Shown: positions 8,941 to 17,664 of the stretch, piece after piece
Position numbering within the stretch: position 1 is the stretch's first letter
Layout of the letters: every line of letters begins with the position of its first letter
NCBI GenBank assembly: GCA_963720705.1
Contig: CAVRGJ010000015.1
Location: forward strand, 1-64,000
Length of the DNA: 64,000 nt
Origin: DASWJZ01 sp963720705
GTDB taxonomy: Bacteria; Pseudomonadota; Alphaproteobacteria; Rhizobiales; Afifellaceae
Reading direction: 5' to 3'
The notes under the pieces: generated by a model
What the model saw: the letters and a program-made list of their open reading frames with translations, nothing else
Told to the model about the DNA's origin: nothing
Database searches by the model: none
Translations under genes and position numbers: made by a program

Positions 8941-10338
8941 GTGACCAAAGACACCGCGCCGTCCGATGCCCTGGTGCTTTTCGGCGCCAGCGGCGATCTC
9001 GCGCATAAGAAGATCCTCCCCGCGCTTTACGCGATGTGCCGGCGTGGCAAGCTGAATGTCCCGGTCGTCGGCGTGGCGAAATCCGGCTGGAGCCTCGACG
9101 ATCTGAAGTCGCACGCGCATGACGCCGTGCACGGTCTGCCGGACTTCGACGCCGAGGTCTTCGCGCGGCTCACCGGGCTCATGCGCTACATCGACGGCGA
9201 CTACCGCGATGCTGCGACTTTTCGGCAGCTGCGCTCCGCTCTCGACGGCTGCCGGCACCCGCTCTACTACCTCGCTATCCCGCCGAACATGTTTCCCGAC
9301 GTCGTCAAGGGCCTCGCCGATTCCGGTGGCGTGGAAGGGGCGCGAGTCGTTATCGAAAAGCCCTTCGGTCGTGACCTTCAGTCCGCCGAGGCGCTCGACA
9401 AGACGCTGCACGCGGCGCTGCCGGAAGACGCGATCTTCCGGATCGACCACTATCTCGGTAAAGAGCCGGTGCAGAACCTTCTCTATTTCCGCTTCGCCAA
9501 TTCCTTCCTCGAGCCGATCTGGAACCGCAACTTCGTGCGCGGCGTCCAGATAACGATGGCGGAGAGCTTCGGCGTCGCCGGCCGCGGGCGCTTCTACGAA
9601 GAAGTCGGCGCCATCCGCGACGTGATCCAGAACCACATGCTGCAGATCGTCGCCATCCTGGCGATGGAGTGCCCGGTCGGCGAGGCGAGCAACTTCGTGC
9701 GCGATGAGAAGATCAAGGTGTTCGATTCCATCCGACCGCTGCGCCCCGACGAGCTCGTGCGCGGCCAGTTCCGCGGCTATCGGAACGAGCCGGGCGTCGC
9801 GCCGGACTCAAGCGTTGAGACCTTCGCGGCGCTGCGCCTGCATATCGATTCCTGGCGCTGGCAGGGCGTGCCGTTCCTGGTGCGGGCGGGAAAGGCGCTG
9901 TCGGTGACGGCGACGGAAGTCACCGTCGATTTCGACCATCCGCCGAAGCTCGTCTTCGGGGCGAGCCGGCCGCGGCGGCCGAACTATCTCCGCTTCCGCC
10001 TCAGCCCCGACGTGGTGATCGCACTCGGCGCGCGCACGAAAAAGCCCGGCGAGACGATGGCCGGCGAGCAGGCCGAGCTCAAGGTCCTGCATCGAAGCGG
10101 CGACGAGATGAGCGCTTACGAGCGGCTGATCGGCGATGCGATGATGGGCGACTCGACGCTCTTCGCACGTCAGGACAGCGCCGAGGCGCAATGGCGCATC
10201 GTCGATCCGATCCTAGGTAACAGCACGCCTCTCCATGAATACGATCAGGGCACAATGGGACCGGCCGAGGCGACCGAAATCGCCAAGGGTGTCGGCGGCT
10301 GGCATGAACCGGGCGCGCCGGACGGAGCGCCCCAGTGA
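8941..10338 (+). CDS. zwf: Glucose-6-phosphate 1-dehydrogenase
   Basis: A 465-residue enzyme catalysing the first step of the oxidative pentose phosphate/Entner-Doudoroff route. The N-terminal nucleotide-binding motif is GASGDLAHKKILPALY (from residue 15) and the active-site motif RIDHYLGKEPVQN begins near residue 167. VIEKPFGRDL near residue 139 is also family-typical. GTG 8941 is chosen as it lies one base after the gnd stop; an upstream in-frame codon at 8896 would overlap gnd. The stop overlaps the kinase start by four bases (GTGA), which indicates translational coupling. Confidence 0.93.
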   Translation: MTKDTAPSDALVLFGASGDLAHKKILPALYAMCRRGKLNVPVVGVAKSGWSLDDLKSHAHDAVHGLPDFDAEVFARLTGLMRYIDGDYRDAATFRQLRSALDGCRHPLYYLAIPPNMFPDVVKGLADSGGVEGARVVIEKPFGRDLQSAEALDKTLHAALPEDAIFRIDHYLGKEPVQNLLYFRFANSFLEPIWNRNFVRGVQITMAESFGVAGRGRFYEEVGAIRDVIQNHMLQIVAILAMECPVGEASNFVRDEKIKVFDSIRPLRPDELVRGQFRGYRNEPGVAPDSSVETFAALRLHIDSWRWQGVPFLVRAGKALSVTATEVTVDFDHPPKLVFGASRPRRPNYLRFRLSPDVVIALGARTKKPGETMAGEQAELKVLHRSGDEMSAYERLIGDAMMGDSTLFARQDSAEAQWRIVDPILGNSTPLHEYDQGTMGPAEATEIAKGVGGWHEPGAPDGAPQ

Positions 10339-11069
10339 GCACCAAGCGCAAGAAGACTTCCTGGCCGGCGAAACGGCTGCGCTCCGCTCCGCCCGGAAAA
10401 CGCTGGAAGGTTCTCGCGATCGATGTCGGGGGAACGCACGTCAAAGTCCTGCGGAGCGGCATGTCAGAGCGCCGTCGGTTCGATTCCTCCCCCGATCTGA
10501 GCGCCAAGGAGATGGCATCCAAGGTCCTCGAACTGACTCGGGACTGGGACTACGACGTCGTGTCGATCGGATATCCCGGACCCGTCGTTCACAACCGTCC
10601 GGTGGCCGAGCCGCACAATCTCGGCAAAGGCTGGGTCGGCTTCGATTTTCACGGCGCCTTCGGGCGGCCGGTGAAGATCATCAACGATGCCGCAATGCAG
10701 GCGCTCGGCAGTTATACGGGCGGTCGCATGCTGTTTCTCGGACTCGGCACGGGCCTGGGCGCGGCGATGATCGTCGATGGGGCGGTCGAGCCGATGGAGC
10801 TGGCGCATCTGGAGTTCCGGCACGGAAAGACGTTCGAGCATTATCTCGGCCGCGACGGCCTGAAACGCATGGGCCTCAAGAAATGGCAGCACGCCGTCGC
10901 CTCGGCGGTCGAGCATCTCACAGACGCGCTTCAGCCAGAATATATCGTTCTCGGCGGCGGCAACGTGGAGAAGCTGAAGACGCTGCCGCCGCATGCGCGG
11001 CTCGGCGACAACGAAAACGCGTTCCTCGGGGGATTCCTTCTCTGGGACGAGCGCCGGCGTCATGCTTGA
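10335..11069 (+). CDS. ROK-family sugar kinase, polyphosphate-glucokinase-like
   Basis: A 244-residue ROK kinase. AIDVGGTHVKVL near residue 28 is the phosphate-1 motif, NDAAMQALG near residue 117 holds the sugar-binding Asn-Asp pair, and FLGLGTGLGAAMI near 133 is the phosphate-2 loop. The short length and lack of the Cys-rich ROK zinc motif resemble polyphosphate glucokinases (PpgK). A glucose kinase immediately after zwf and before a glucoamylase makes biochemical sense: released glucose is phosphorylated and fed to zwf. Use of ATP or polyphosphate cannot be read from the sequence. The lysine-rich N-terminus (KRKKTSWPAKR) may be a polyphosphate-contacting tail, which is inference. Confidence 0.78.
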   Translation: MSTKRKKTSWPAKRLRSAPPGKRWKVLAIDVGGTHVKVLRSGMSERRRFDSSPDLSAKEMASKVLELTRDWDYDVVSIGYPGPVVHNRPVAEPHNLGKGWVGFDFHGAFGRPVKIINDAAMQALGSYTGGRMLFLGLGTGLGAAMIVDGAVEPMELAHLEFRHGKTFEHYLGRDGLKRMGLKKWQHAVASAVEHLTDALQPEYIVLGGGNVEKLKTLPPHARLGDNENAFLGGFLLWDERRRHA

Positions 11070-13434
11070 GCCGATCGACGTATCCGCTGGCGCTGCGCCC
11101 GGCGGCCCCGGCATCGCTCCGACCTGGACCAGCAGCGCCAAGGACATGGTCGGCTCGGCGCTCGGCCACTCGCGCGTCTGGTTCACGCTCGGCTTCGGCA
11201 TTCTGAACGAGGTCTATTACCCGCGTGTCGACCTCCCGCAGATCCGCGATCTCGGGTTCATCGTCGCCGACGGCCACGGCTTCTGGGTCGAGGTCAAAAG
11301 GCTGCAGAACTACACGCTGCGTCTGATGGCGCCGGGCACGCCGGCCGTCGAGATCGTGCACACGCATGCGCGCTTCACGCTGACACTTCGCGTCACCCCC
11401 GATCCGGACCGCGATGTGTTGGCGATCGAAGTCGACCTCGCCGGCGATGCGGAGCTCTCCCCCTACGTGCTTCTCGCGCCGCGGCTCGGCACCGACGGCA
11501 CGCGCAACATCGCCACCGTCCGTAGCCAGGGTGGACGCCGGCTGCTGACCGCCGAACAGGGCCCCTTTGCATTGGCGCTCGCCGCCGTCGACGCCGGTCA
11601 GCGCGACGCCTTCGGGATGGTTGGCGCCGGCTATGCCGGCGAGACCGACGGCTGGCAGGATTTTCACTTGAACGGCGCTCTCACCCGGCAATACGCAGCG
11701 GCCGGGCCGGGCAACGTCGCCCTCGTCGGCGCGCTCGCCAGGAACGCGGTCCTTGGATTGGGCTTCGGCGACACGGCGCAGGCGGCCGCGACGCTCGCGA
11801 TCTCAAGCCTGATGCAGCCCTTCGACAATCTGGTGCAGCAACAGGTCGCCGACTGGCGTCGATGGCACGAGCGCCGCAAGACACGCTCGATGCTGCCGGA
11901 CGAGCCGTCGATGGAGCTCGCCGATCAGCTGCTGCTCTCCTCGATGGTGCTGCGGTCGCACCGCGACAAGACCTATCCGGGCGCAATGGTCGCGAGCCTC
12001 AGCGTGCCATGGGGGAATAGCGGCGACGACCGCGGCGGTTATCACCTGGTGTGGCCGCGCGACCTGGTGGAATGCGCCACCGGGCTCCTCGCGCTCGGCG
12101 CCGAGCATGAAGCGCGCGAGACGCTCCGCTATCTGATCGCCACGCAGAAGCCGGACGGAAGCTGGTACCAGAACCAGTGGCTCGGCGGCACCGCCTATTG
12201 GCAGGGCATGCAGCTCGACGAGACGGCGTTTCCGGTGCTCCTCGCTGCAGCGCTCGCCGAGCGGCAAGCGCTGCACGGGATCGACGTGCGCGACATGGTG
12301 TTGCGCGCGCTCACCTATATCGCCCGCACCGGACCGTCGAGCACGCAGGACCGCTGGGAGGAAAATGCCGGCATCAACGGCTTTACACTTGCCGCAAGCA
12401 TCGCCGCTCTTGTCGCCGGGGCGGAGTTCCTGTCGGAGCCGTCGCGAGGCGCAGCGCTTGCCGTTGCCGACTTCTGGAACGCCAACATCGAGGCGTGGAC
12501 CACGGTCGAGGGAACGCCACTCGCGAAAACCGTTGGCGTGGAGGGCTATTACATCCGCATCGCCCCGGCGGAGGTGCTGCGCGATCCGGCGGTGCTCAAG
12601 GGCAGGTTCGACATCCGCAACGTTCGCGACGCGAGTTTTGTCTCCTACGACGAGGAGGTCAGCGTCGATTTCCTCCAACTCGTCCGCTTCGGGCTCCGCG
12701 CCCCGACCGACGCGATCGTCCGCGACAGCGTGAAGGTGGCGGATTCGATCTTGAAGACCGACACGCCGAAAGGGCCGGTGTGGCACCGCTACAACGGCGA
12801 CGGCTATGGCGAACACGATGACGGCGGTCCGTTCGACGGCACCGGGCGTGGGCGCGCATGGCCGCTGCTCTGCGGCGAACGCGGCCATTATGAGCTCGTC
12901 GCGGGCAACGATCCGGCGCAGTACCTCCGCGCCATGGCGGCGATGACGGGTCCGTGCGGGATGATGCCCGAGCAGGTATGGGACAGCGAGGCGCTGCCTG
13001 CGCAAAGACTGTTCCCGGGTGAGCCGACAGGATCGGCGATGCCGCTCGCCTGGGCGCACGCGGAGTTCATCAAGCTGATGGTCTCGCGCCACCTCGGATA
13101 TCCGTTCGACCGGCCGGCGGCCGCCTGGCGCCGCTACGGCGGACGTCGACCGACGATCAGATATTCGATCTGGTGCCCACACGCGCAGATCGCGCGGGCT
13201 GCGCGCGGCGGAACTCTGGTAATCGCCCTGCCGGCACCCGCTCGCGTCCATTGGGGCGTCGACGGATGGCAGAAGGTCAGCGAGGGGGAGACGAAAGGGG
13301 CCGGGCTCGGCTCGCACGCTTTCGAGATCAGCCTCTCCGGCCTCGCGGACGTGCGCCGCGTCGACTTCACGTTCCAATGGCGCGACACGCAGGCATGGGC
13401 GGGCGCGGATTTTCGGGTGGAGGTGGAGGAGTAG
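11062..13434 (+). CDS. Glycoside hydrolase family 15 glucoamylase (glucan 1,4-alpha-glucosidase)
   Basis: A 790-residue enzyme releasing glucose from the ends of alpha-glucans. It has an N-terminal beta-sandwich (to about residue 270), then the (alpha/alpha)6 catalytic barrel with WPRDLVECATGLLALG, GSWYQNQWLGG and DRWEENAGINGFT, which carries the general acid Glu. MMPEQVWDSEALP near residue 635 provides the catalytic base, and LAWAHAEFIKL follows. The C-terminal 90 residues form a small beta domain. There is no signal peptide, so intracellular glycogen or maltodextrin is the likely substrate. ATG 11062 overlaps the kinase by 8 bases; it ends the gnd-zwf-kinase operon. Confidence 0.9.
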   Translation: MLEPIDVSAGAAPGGPGIAPTWTSSAKDMVGSALGHSRVWFTLGFGILNEVYYPRVDLPQIRDLGFIVADGHGFWVEVKRLQNYTLRLMAPGTPAVEIVHTHARFTLTLRVTPDPDRDVLAIEVDLAGDAELSPYVLLAPRLGTDGTRNIATVRSQGGRRLLTAEQGPFALALAAVDAGQRDAFGMVGAGYAGETDGWQDFHLNGALTRQYAAAGPGNVALVGALARNAVLGLGFGDTAQAAATLAISSLMQPFDNLVQQQVADWRRWHERRKTRSMLPDEPSMELADQLLLSSMVLRSHRDKTYPGAMVASLSVPWGNSGDDRGGYHLVWPRDLVECATGLLALGAEHEARETLRYLIATQKPDGSWYQNQWLGGTAYWQGMQLDETAFPVLLAAALAERQALHGIDVRDMVLRALTYIARTGPSSTQDRWEENAGINGFTLAASIAALVAGAEFLSEPSRGAALAVADFWNANIEAWTTVEGTPLAKTVGVEGYYIRIAPAEVLRDPAVLKGRFDIRNVRDASFVSYDEEVSVDFLQLVRFGLRAPTDAIVRDSVKVADSILKTDTPKGPVWHRYNGDGYGEHDDGGPFDGTGRGRAWPLLCGERGHYELVAGNDPAQYLRAMAAMTGPCGMMPEQVWDSEALPAQRLFPGEPTGSAMPLAWAHAEFIKLMVSRHLGYPFDRPAAAWRRYGGRRPTIRYSIWCPHAQIARAARGGTLVIALPAPARVHWGVDGWQKVSEGETKGAGLGSHAFEISLSGLADVRRVDFTFQWRDTQAWAGADFRVEVEE

Positions 13435-13478
13435 CGCCCACATCGCCGTTTGCCTCAACGACTTTGGCTGTGATGCTC

Positions 13479-13490
13479 TGGATCGATCCA
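13479..13490. promoter_or_regulatory. LacI-type operator O1, TGGATCGATCCA
   Basis: A perfect 12-bp palindrome with the central CG typical of LacI-family operators. It lies just upstream of the -35 box of the promoter that faces the Gfo/Idh gene and is identical to a second copy 47 bp downstream. A near-copy precedes the neighbouring LacI-family gene. Confidence 0.75.
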
Positions 13491-13498
13491 TTTTTTTC

Positions 13499-13526
13499 TT
13501 GACATCGCACAGTGCCCGCCTATTCT
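13499..13526 (+). promoter_or_regulatory. Sigma-70-type promoter between two operators
   Basis: A perfect -35 TTGACA (13499-13504), a 16-base spacer and -10 TATTCT (13521-13526). It is bracketed by the palindromes at 13479-13490 and 13526-13537, the second covering the expected transcription start. Repression by a looping or paired LacI-family protein is the natural reading. It would drive a small ORF at 13558 and the Gfo/Idh gene. Confidence 0.7.
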
Positions 13527-13537
13527 GGATCGATCCA
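13526..13537. promoter_or_regulatory. LacI-type operator O2, TGGATCGATCCA
   Basis: Second perfect copy of the 12-bp palindrome, sharing its first base with the -10 box and overlapping the likely transcription start. The centre-to-centre distance to the first copy is 47 bp. Confidence 0.75.
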
Positions 13538-13557
13538 AGCAATCAGAGGGTGCGAAC

Positions 13558-13788
13558 ATGCCTGCCTCCGTTCGAGTGTTCGCCATCACCGGCGCATTGG
13601 TCGTCTGCTATTGCCTTGCAGTCTCTTTTGGTCCGGAATTCCTATTCCGCGGAGGATCGAGAGCAGACAACGACCACGTTTCCGCTCAAGCGCAATTTCC
13701 CGCGCCACTGCAAGAATTGAAGACCGTTTCCGCGGCACCCGGCGTCGCGCCTTCGTGTGCAAGCTGCGTGCAGGCGGCGTCTCGATAG
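13558..13788 (+). CDS. Possible small exported or membrane-anchored protein
   Basis: A 76-residue ORF starting about 25 bases after the predicted transcription start of the operator-controlled promoter. Residues 4-24 are hydrophobic (signal anchor or signal peptide), followed by a polar, Ala/Ser/Pro-rich tail with two CxxC-like Cys residues (SCASC). The ribosome-binding site is weak (GAGGG). No family is recognised. It could be a real first gene of the operon or a chance ORF in a long leader. Confidence 0.4.
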   Translation: MPASVRVFAITGALVVCYCLAVSFGPEFLFRGGSRADNDHVSAQAQFPAPLQELKTVSAAPGVAPSCASCVQAASR

Positions 13789-13853
13789 CGACCCCGTTCT
13801 CCGCTCAGTGCCGAGCGGTGAAAAAGGGGGCCTATGTTTGGGAGGTCGGGGTC

Positions 13854-14957
13854 ATGGCCGAAAAAGTTCGTCTGGGGCTCATCGGGACAAGCTGGTGGGT
13901 GGACCTCATGTACGCCCCGAGCCTCATGAGCCATCCTGCTGCCCGCGTCGTTGCGGTGTGCGGCCGAAACGCGACGCGAGCAAGCGAGGTCGCGGAAGAA
14001 TTCGGCGGCGCCAAGGTCTTTACCGACTACCGCCAGCTTATCGCATCGGGCGAGCTCGACGCGGTCGTTGTCGCTGCACCCGATGACCTGCATTACGAAA
14101 TGACCATGGCCGCGATCGACGCCGGTCTGCACGTGCTTTGCGAAAAACCCCTGGCCGGCAACGCCTCGCGTGCGCGGGAGATGTTGAAAAGGGTCGAGGC
14201 CGCTCGGCTGAAGCATATGGTGCTCTTCACTTGGCGATGGCAGCCGCATTGGCGCTACGTGAAGCACCTGATCGAGAGCGGCTTCATAGGGCGCTGTTAT
14301 CACGCCGAGTTCCAGTTCCTCGGCGATTTCGCTCTCGGCAGCGAATATAAGTGGCGGTTCGACGGGAGGCGTTCCAACGGCATTACCGGCGACCTCGGGT
14401 CCCATATGATCGACTTCGCGCGCTGGTATTTGGGCGAGGCAAGAAGGGTCACGGCTGATTTGCCAACGTTCATCGATCAATCGGCGACGGCCAATCCCTC
14501 GCCGACTCCTGTGAATGACGTTGGATTGGTCACGCTCGAATTTGCCGGCGGTGCGCGTGCCCAGATCCGTGTCTCAGCGGTAAGTCGGCTGGGCGACGAA
14601 GGCGTTCGGATCGTAGCCTCCTTTCACGGGGAGGCGGGCACCCTTGAGGTTCGACACACCTACTTTGGCGTCGACGCCGGCGCAGTAATCCGCGGTGTGC
14701 GAAAGGACGAGCCGTCCTTCGCCCGGCTCGAAGTGCCGGCTCAGTTTCTTGAAGGAGGTGTTAATCCACAACAGCTCTTCGACCCCTATGTCAAACAGTC
14801 CGCCGGGCCGCGCGCCTTCGTAGACGCCATCCTCGCAGATACGCCGCCATCGCCCGGGTTTGACGTCGGTGTGCGTGTGCAAGAAGTGGTCGACGCCGCG
14901 CTGCGGTCAAACGCCGAAAAACGCTGGGTGAGCCTGGCTGGCGCGGGGGCGAGCTAA
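13854..14957 (+). CDS. Gfo/Idh/MocA family NAD(P)-dependent sugar/cyclitol dehydrogenase
   Basis: A 367-residue oxidoreductase. The N-terminal Rossmann domain starts VRLGLIGTSWWVDLMYAP, where the usual GxGxxG is replaced by GTSWW, and continues with the family motif CEKPLAGNA near residue 96, whose Lys is catalytic. The C-terminal alpha/beta domain carries GDLGSHMIDFARWYLGEA near residue 180, with the catalytic Asp and His. ATG 13854 has GGAGG upstream. It is read from a promoter with two LacI-type operators and converges with the LacI-family gene, overlapping it by four bases. The substrate is probably a sugar or inositol and is presumably related to the regulator's inducer. Confidence 0.83.
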   Translation: MAEKVRLGLIGTSWWVDLMYAPSLMSHPAARVVAVCGRNATRASEVAEEFGGAKVFTDYRQLIASGELDAVVVAAPDDLHYEMTMAAIDAGLHVLCEKPLAGNASRAREMLKRVEAARLKHMVLFTWRWQPHWRYVKHLIESGFIGRCYHAEFQFLGDFALGSEYKWRFDGRRSNGITGDLGSHMIDFARWYLGEARRVTADLPTFIDQSATANPSPTPVNDVGLVTLEFAGGARAQIRVSAVSRLGDEGVRIVASFHGEAGTLEVRHTYFGVDAGAVIRGVRKDEPSFARLEVPAQFLEGGVNPQQLFDPYVKQSAGPRAFVDAILADTPPSPGFDVGVRVQEVVDAALRSNAEKRWVSLAGAGAS

Positions 14958-16087
14958 GCCTTCTTTCTCCGCTTGCTCTTGCTCTCGAGCGCAGCCCGGC
15001 GGTCGATCCCGACTGCGTTCCTCGGCGGCGCCGTTGAGGCGCGCACAGCCAAGCTTACCGGTAACACGACGTGTCGGGGCGGCCCATCGCCAAAAAGGAT
15101 GCGGGCGGCGGTGCGCCCCTTTTCGATGATGGGATGCGCGACCGTTGTGAGCGCGGGCGTGCTCAATCGCGCCTCGGGGATGTCATCGAATCCCACGACC
15201 GAAAGATCGCCGGGGACCGCGATATTGCGGCGGCGTGCCTCCTCGATCACCCCAAGTGCTTGTATGTCGGTCATCGCCAGTACCGCCGTCACGTTCGGCG
15301 CTCGATCGAAGAGCAGGCGCGCACCTTTTATGGCGTTGGCCACCGTATCGGCACCGCACTCCACGATAGGAATTTCATCGGTTGAAAGCCCGACCTCGGC
15401 CAGAGAATCGGCGTAGCCGGCGAGCCGATCATCATCGATCGCGAAACCGCGCAGAAGCCTGTGCCGAGCTTCTTTGGGGCCATGGAAGATCGGTTCCAGG
15501 CTCGCCGCCGGCGTGCGCGTGGTCCCCTGTCGCAAGACGGAGAAGATCGCGAAACGTCGATGCCCAAGGGCGACCAAATGTGCCGCGGCCATTCGCCCGC
15601 CCCCGCGGTCATCGATGCGCACGAAATTCGTATCCGCGTCGCCCTCTAGGTCAACCGCGACGAATGGCAGTCGCCGCCGGCGCGCCTCAACAAGAGCAGC
15701 GTCCTCCAGCTGATGTAGGATGAAGCCGTCGACAAGGGCGTTCTTGATTCCCCACGTCTTGTCGGGACCGATGCCGGAGATCACCGTGATGCTGGCGCCT
15801 CGTTCGTCGCAGACTGTTCCGACGCCCGTGAGAAATTCGCGGAAATAAGGGGCGCTGAAGGCGAGAGAAACGCCATAGGCGCCAGGCGGAGTAACGCCGA
15901 TGGCGTTCACCTTGCCGAGCCGCAGCAAGCGCCCTTGCGGATTGGGTCCGCCATATCCGAGCTCGGTCGCAGCCTCCAGCACGCGCTTGCGGAGAGCTTC
16001 TCTTACGAGCTCTGGATGCGAGAACACATTCGAAGCAGTACCCCGCGACACCCCGGCGGCGCGTGCGACATCAACCAATTTGACCAT
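14954..16087 (-). CDS. LacI-family transcriptional regulator
   Basis: A 377-residue repressor-type regulator. The N-terminal helix-turn-helix (VKLVDVARAAGVSRGTASNVFSHP, in two halves VARAAGVS and TASNVFS) is typical of LacI/PurR, followed by a hinge and a periplasmic-binding-protein-like effector domain (Peripla_BP_3) with VDGFILHQL, AAAHLVALGHRRFA and LSVVGFDDIPEA. The C-terminus is strongly basic (KSKRRKKA). It converges on the Gfo/Idh gene, whose promoter has two palindromes of LacI-operator type; a one-mismatch copy lies 50 bases upstream of this gene. Control of both itself and the dehydrogenase is inferred. The effector is unknown. Confidence 0.9.
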   Translation of the reverse strand: MVKLVDVARAAGVSRGTASNVFSHPELVREALRKRVLEAATELGYGGPNPQGRLLRLGKVNAIGVTPPGAYGVSLAFSAPYFREFLTGVGTVCDERGASITVISGIGPDKTWGIKNALVDGFILHQLEDAALVEARRRRLPFVAVDLEGDADTNFVRIDDRGGGRMAAAHLVALGHRRFAIFSVLRQGTTRTPAASLEPIFHGPKEARHRLLRGFAIDDDRLAGYADSLAEVGLSTDEIPIVECGADTVANAIKGARLLFDRAPNVTAVLAMTDIQALGVIEEARRRNIAVPGDLSVVGFDDIPEARLSTPALTTVAHPIIEKGRTAARILFGDGPPRHVVLPVSLAVRASTAPPRNAVGIDRRAALESKSKRRKKA

Positions 16088-16136
16088 AAGTGACGACGCT
16101 CATCTTCCTCATGCGTCGTAGCTTAGACGATTCCTC

Positions 16137-16148
16137 TGGATCGTTCCA
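16137..16148. promoter_or_regulatory. Candidate autoregulatory LacI operator, TGGATCGTTCCA
   Basis: Differs at one base from the palindrome found twice at the Gfo/Idh promoter and lies 50-61 bases upstream of the LacI-family start codon. On the minus strand, TTGACC with a weak TCTATG 17 bases on (about 16160-16190) could be the promoter, though this is uncertain. Confidence 0.55.
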
Positions 16149-16260
16149 ATCCAACCGCCATAGACGTTTCCACACGCGAATGGTCAAGGTTCAGCGCGGG
16201 CAACGAGGCGGTCGATTCCGGCAAACAACACGTCAGCAAATGGGCGCTCGGCGAACCGAT

Positions 16261-17511
16261 CTAGGCGTCCACCTTCAGATCGAACTTCTGCGCGTCGACC
16301 GGCTTGGCGCTGCGCAATTCGGCCTGATCGGCCGGCAGGCCGCCGAGCACGACGCGGGCGGCGACGCCGATGTTGTGCACGATGTCGGCGATCTCTTTCT
16401 CGCTGTGCTCCGGGTGGGTGGCGACCATCACCGTCCGGTCCAGGATCTCCAAAGACCGCGCGCACATGTCCTTCGAGTAGGCTTTGCGACAATCGGCGTT
16501 TGCCGGCATCAGATAGGGGTTCATCGCTGGATGCGAAGCACCGGCGCCGATAAGCACCTGGTCCCATTCGGTGTAGGTGTGGCGACCGGTCTTTCCGACG
16601 ACGACGCTCGGAAAGATCTTGACGAAGCGCGCAGCCGCGTCGGCGGAAGGAAGAGTGTACATCACCTGCGTCGAACAATCGTGATCGGCACTGTTCATCG
16701 GCGCCGGCCGGAGGCCGAGGTTGTCGAGCGAGGCCGTGCCCGCAAGAATCTTCTTTTTCTCAGCGCGCATCGCCGACACCATGCCGTCGAGGCGGTCGAG
16801 CTGAACGTTCAGCATCGCGCCCATCAGCTCAGACGCGCGCGCGCCGTTCGAGGAGAAGGGTTTCGCCTCGTCGCTGCGCCCGTGCCAGTAGAAATGACAG
16901 GGGTCGATCGCGCAGCGCGCCCGTTCGGCGACGCGGTCGTCGTTGACCGAGACACCGCCGCCCTCGCCCGACGTCATGTTCTTGTAGTAGTTGAAGCTGA
17001 ACGCGCCGATGTGGCCGATGGATCCGAACTTCCGTCCCTCATAGCCCCCGCCGACGCCTTGGCAGGCGTCCTCGATGACGATCAGGCCACGGCGCTCGGC
17101 GATTTCCATGATGGAATTCATGTCGCACGCGGCGCCCCACATATGCACCGGCACGACCGCCTTGGTGCGCGGGCCTATCGCATCTTCAACCGCCCGCGGA
17201 TCTATGGTCACGCTTTCGTCGACATCGACGATGACCGGGATGGCGCCGGCCGCGAGAACGGACGTCGCCGTCGCCATATAGGTATGGGCCGGAATCAACA
17301 CTTCGTCGCCCGGACCGAGACCGACCGCCGTCATCGCCGCAGCAAGCGCCTGCGAGCCGCTGGCGGCGAGCGCGAAGTGCTTGACGCCAAGATATTCTGC
17401 GTAGCGCGCTTCGAACCGATCGCACTCACCGCCAACGCCGTAGCGGAAGAGCGCATGATTGCGGATGACCTTGGTGACCGCGTCGACTTCTTCCTGGCCG
17501 GCGATGTACAT
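16261..17511 (-). CDS. DegT/DnrJ/EryC1/StrS family PLP-dependent aminotransferase
   Basis: A 416-residue sugar aminotransferase-type protein of fold type I. The PLP Lys is K177 in FSFNYYKNMTSGEGG, the pyridine-binding Asp is in VIEDACQG near residue 148, and ALAASGSQALAAAM near 48 binds the phosphate. Family members transfer an amino group to keto-sugars, often for cell-surface sugars or aminocyclitols. It stands alone, with GGGAG upstream of ATG 17511, and is divergent from a HAD phosphatase. Its substrate cannot be read from the context; no nucleotide-sugar genes are adjacent. Confidence 0.85.
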   Translation of the reverse strand: MYIAGQEEVDAVTKVIRNHALFRYGVGGECDRFEARYAEYLGVKHFALAASGSQALAAAMTAVGLGPGDEVLIPAHTYMATATSVLAAGAIPVIVDVDESVTIDPRAVEDAIGPRTKAVVPVHMWGAACDMNSIMEIAERRGLIVIEDACQGVGGGYEGRKFGSIGHIGAFSFNYYKNMTSGEGGGVSVNDDRVAERARCAIDPCHFYWHGRSDEAKPFSSNGARASELMGAMLNVQLDRLDGMVSAMRAEKKKILAGTASLDNLGLRPAPMNSADHDCSTQVMYTLPSADAAARFVKIFPSVVVGKTGRHTYTEWDQVLIGAGASHPAMNPYLMPANADCRKAYSKDMCARSLEILDRTVMVATHPEHSEKEIADIVHNIGVAARVVLGGLPADQAELRSAKPVDAQKFDLKVDA

Positions 17512-17664
17512 GGCGTTCTTCTCCCGAGCGACCCTGTCGCGGCGCGACCTTAATCAGATGGCCTGCGCCCGGCAAACCGATCGCATGATCCTTCGCCCGC
17601 TCCGCAAAAAGGTGACGGACGCGACCGTTTAGTGTTTCTTGCCCGCCCACACGGAAACCTGACG

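Noticed and set aside
16090..17553. 487-codon plus-strand frame
   Set aside because: It is opposite the DegT aminotransferase, whose PLP motifs are intact. The frame has no motif and a His/Arg/Asp bias.
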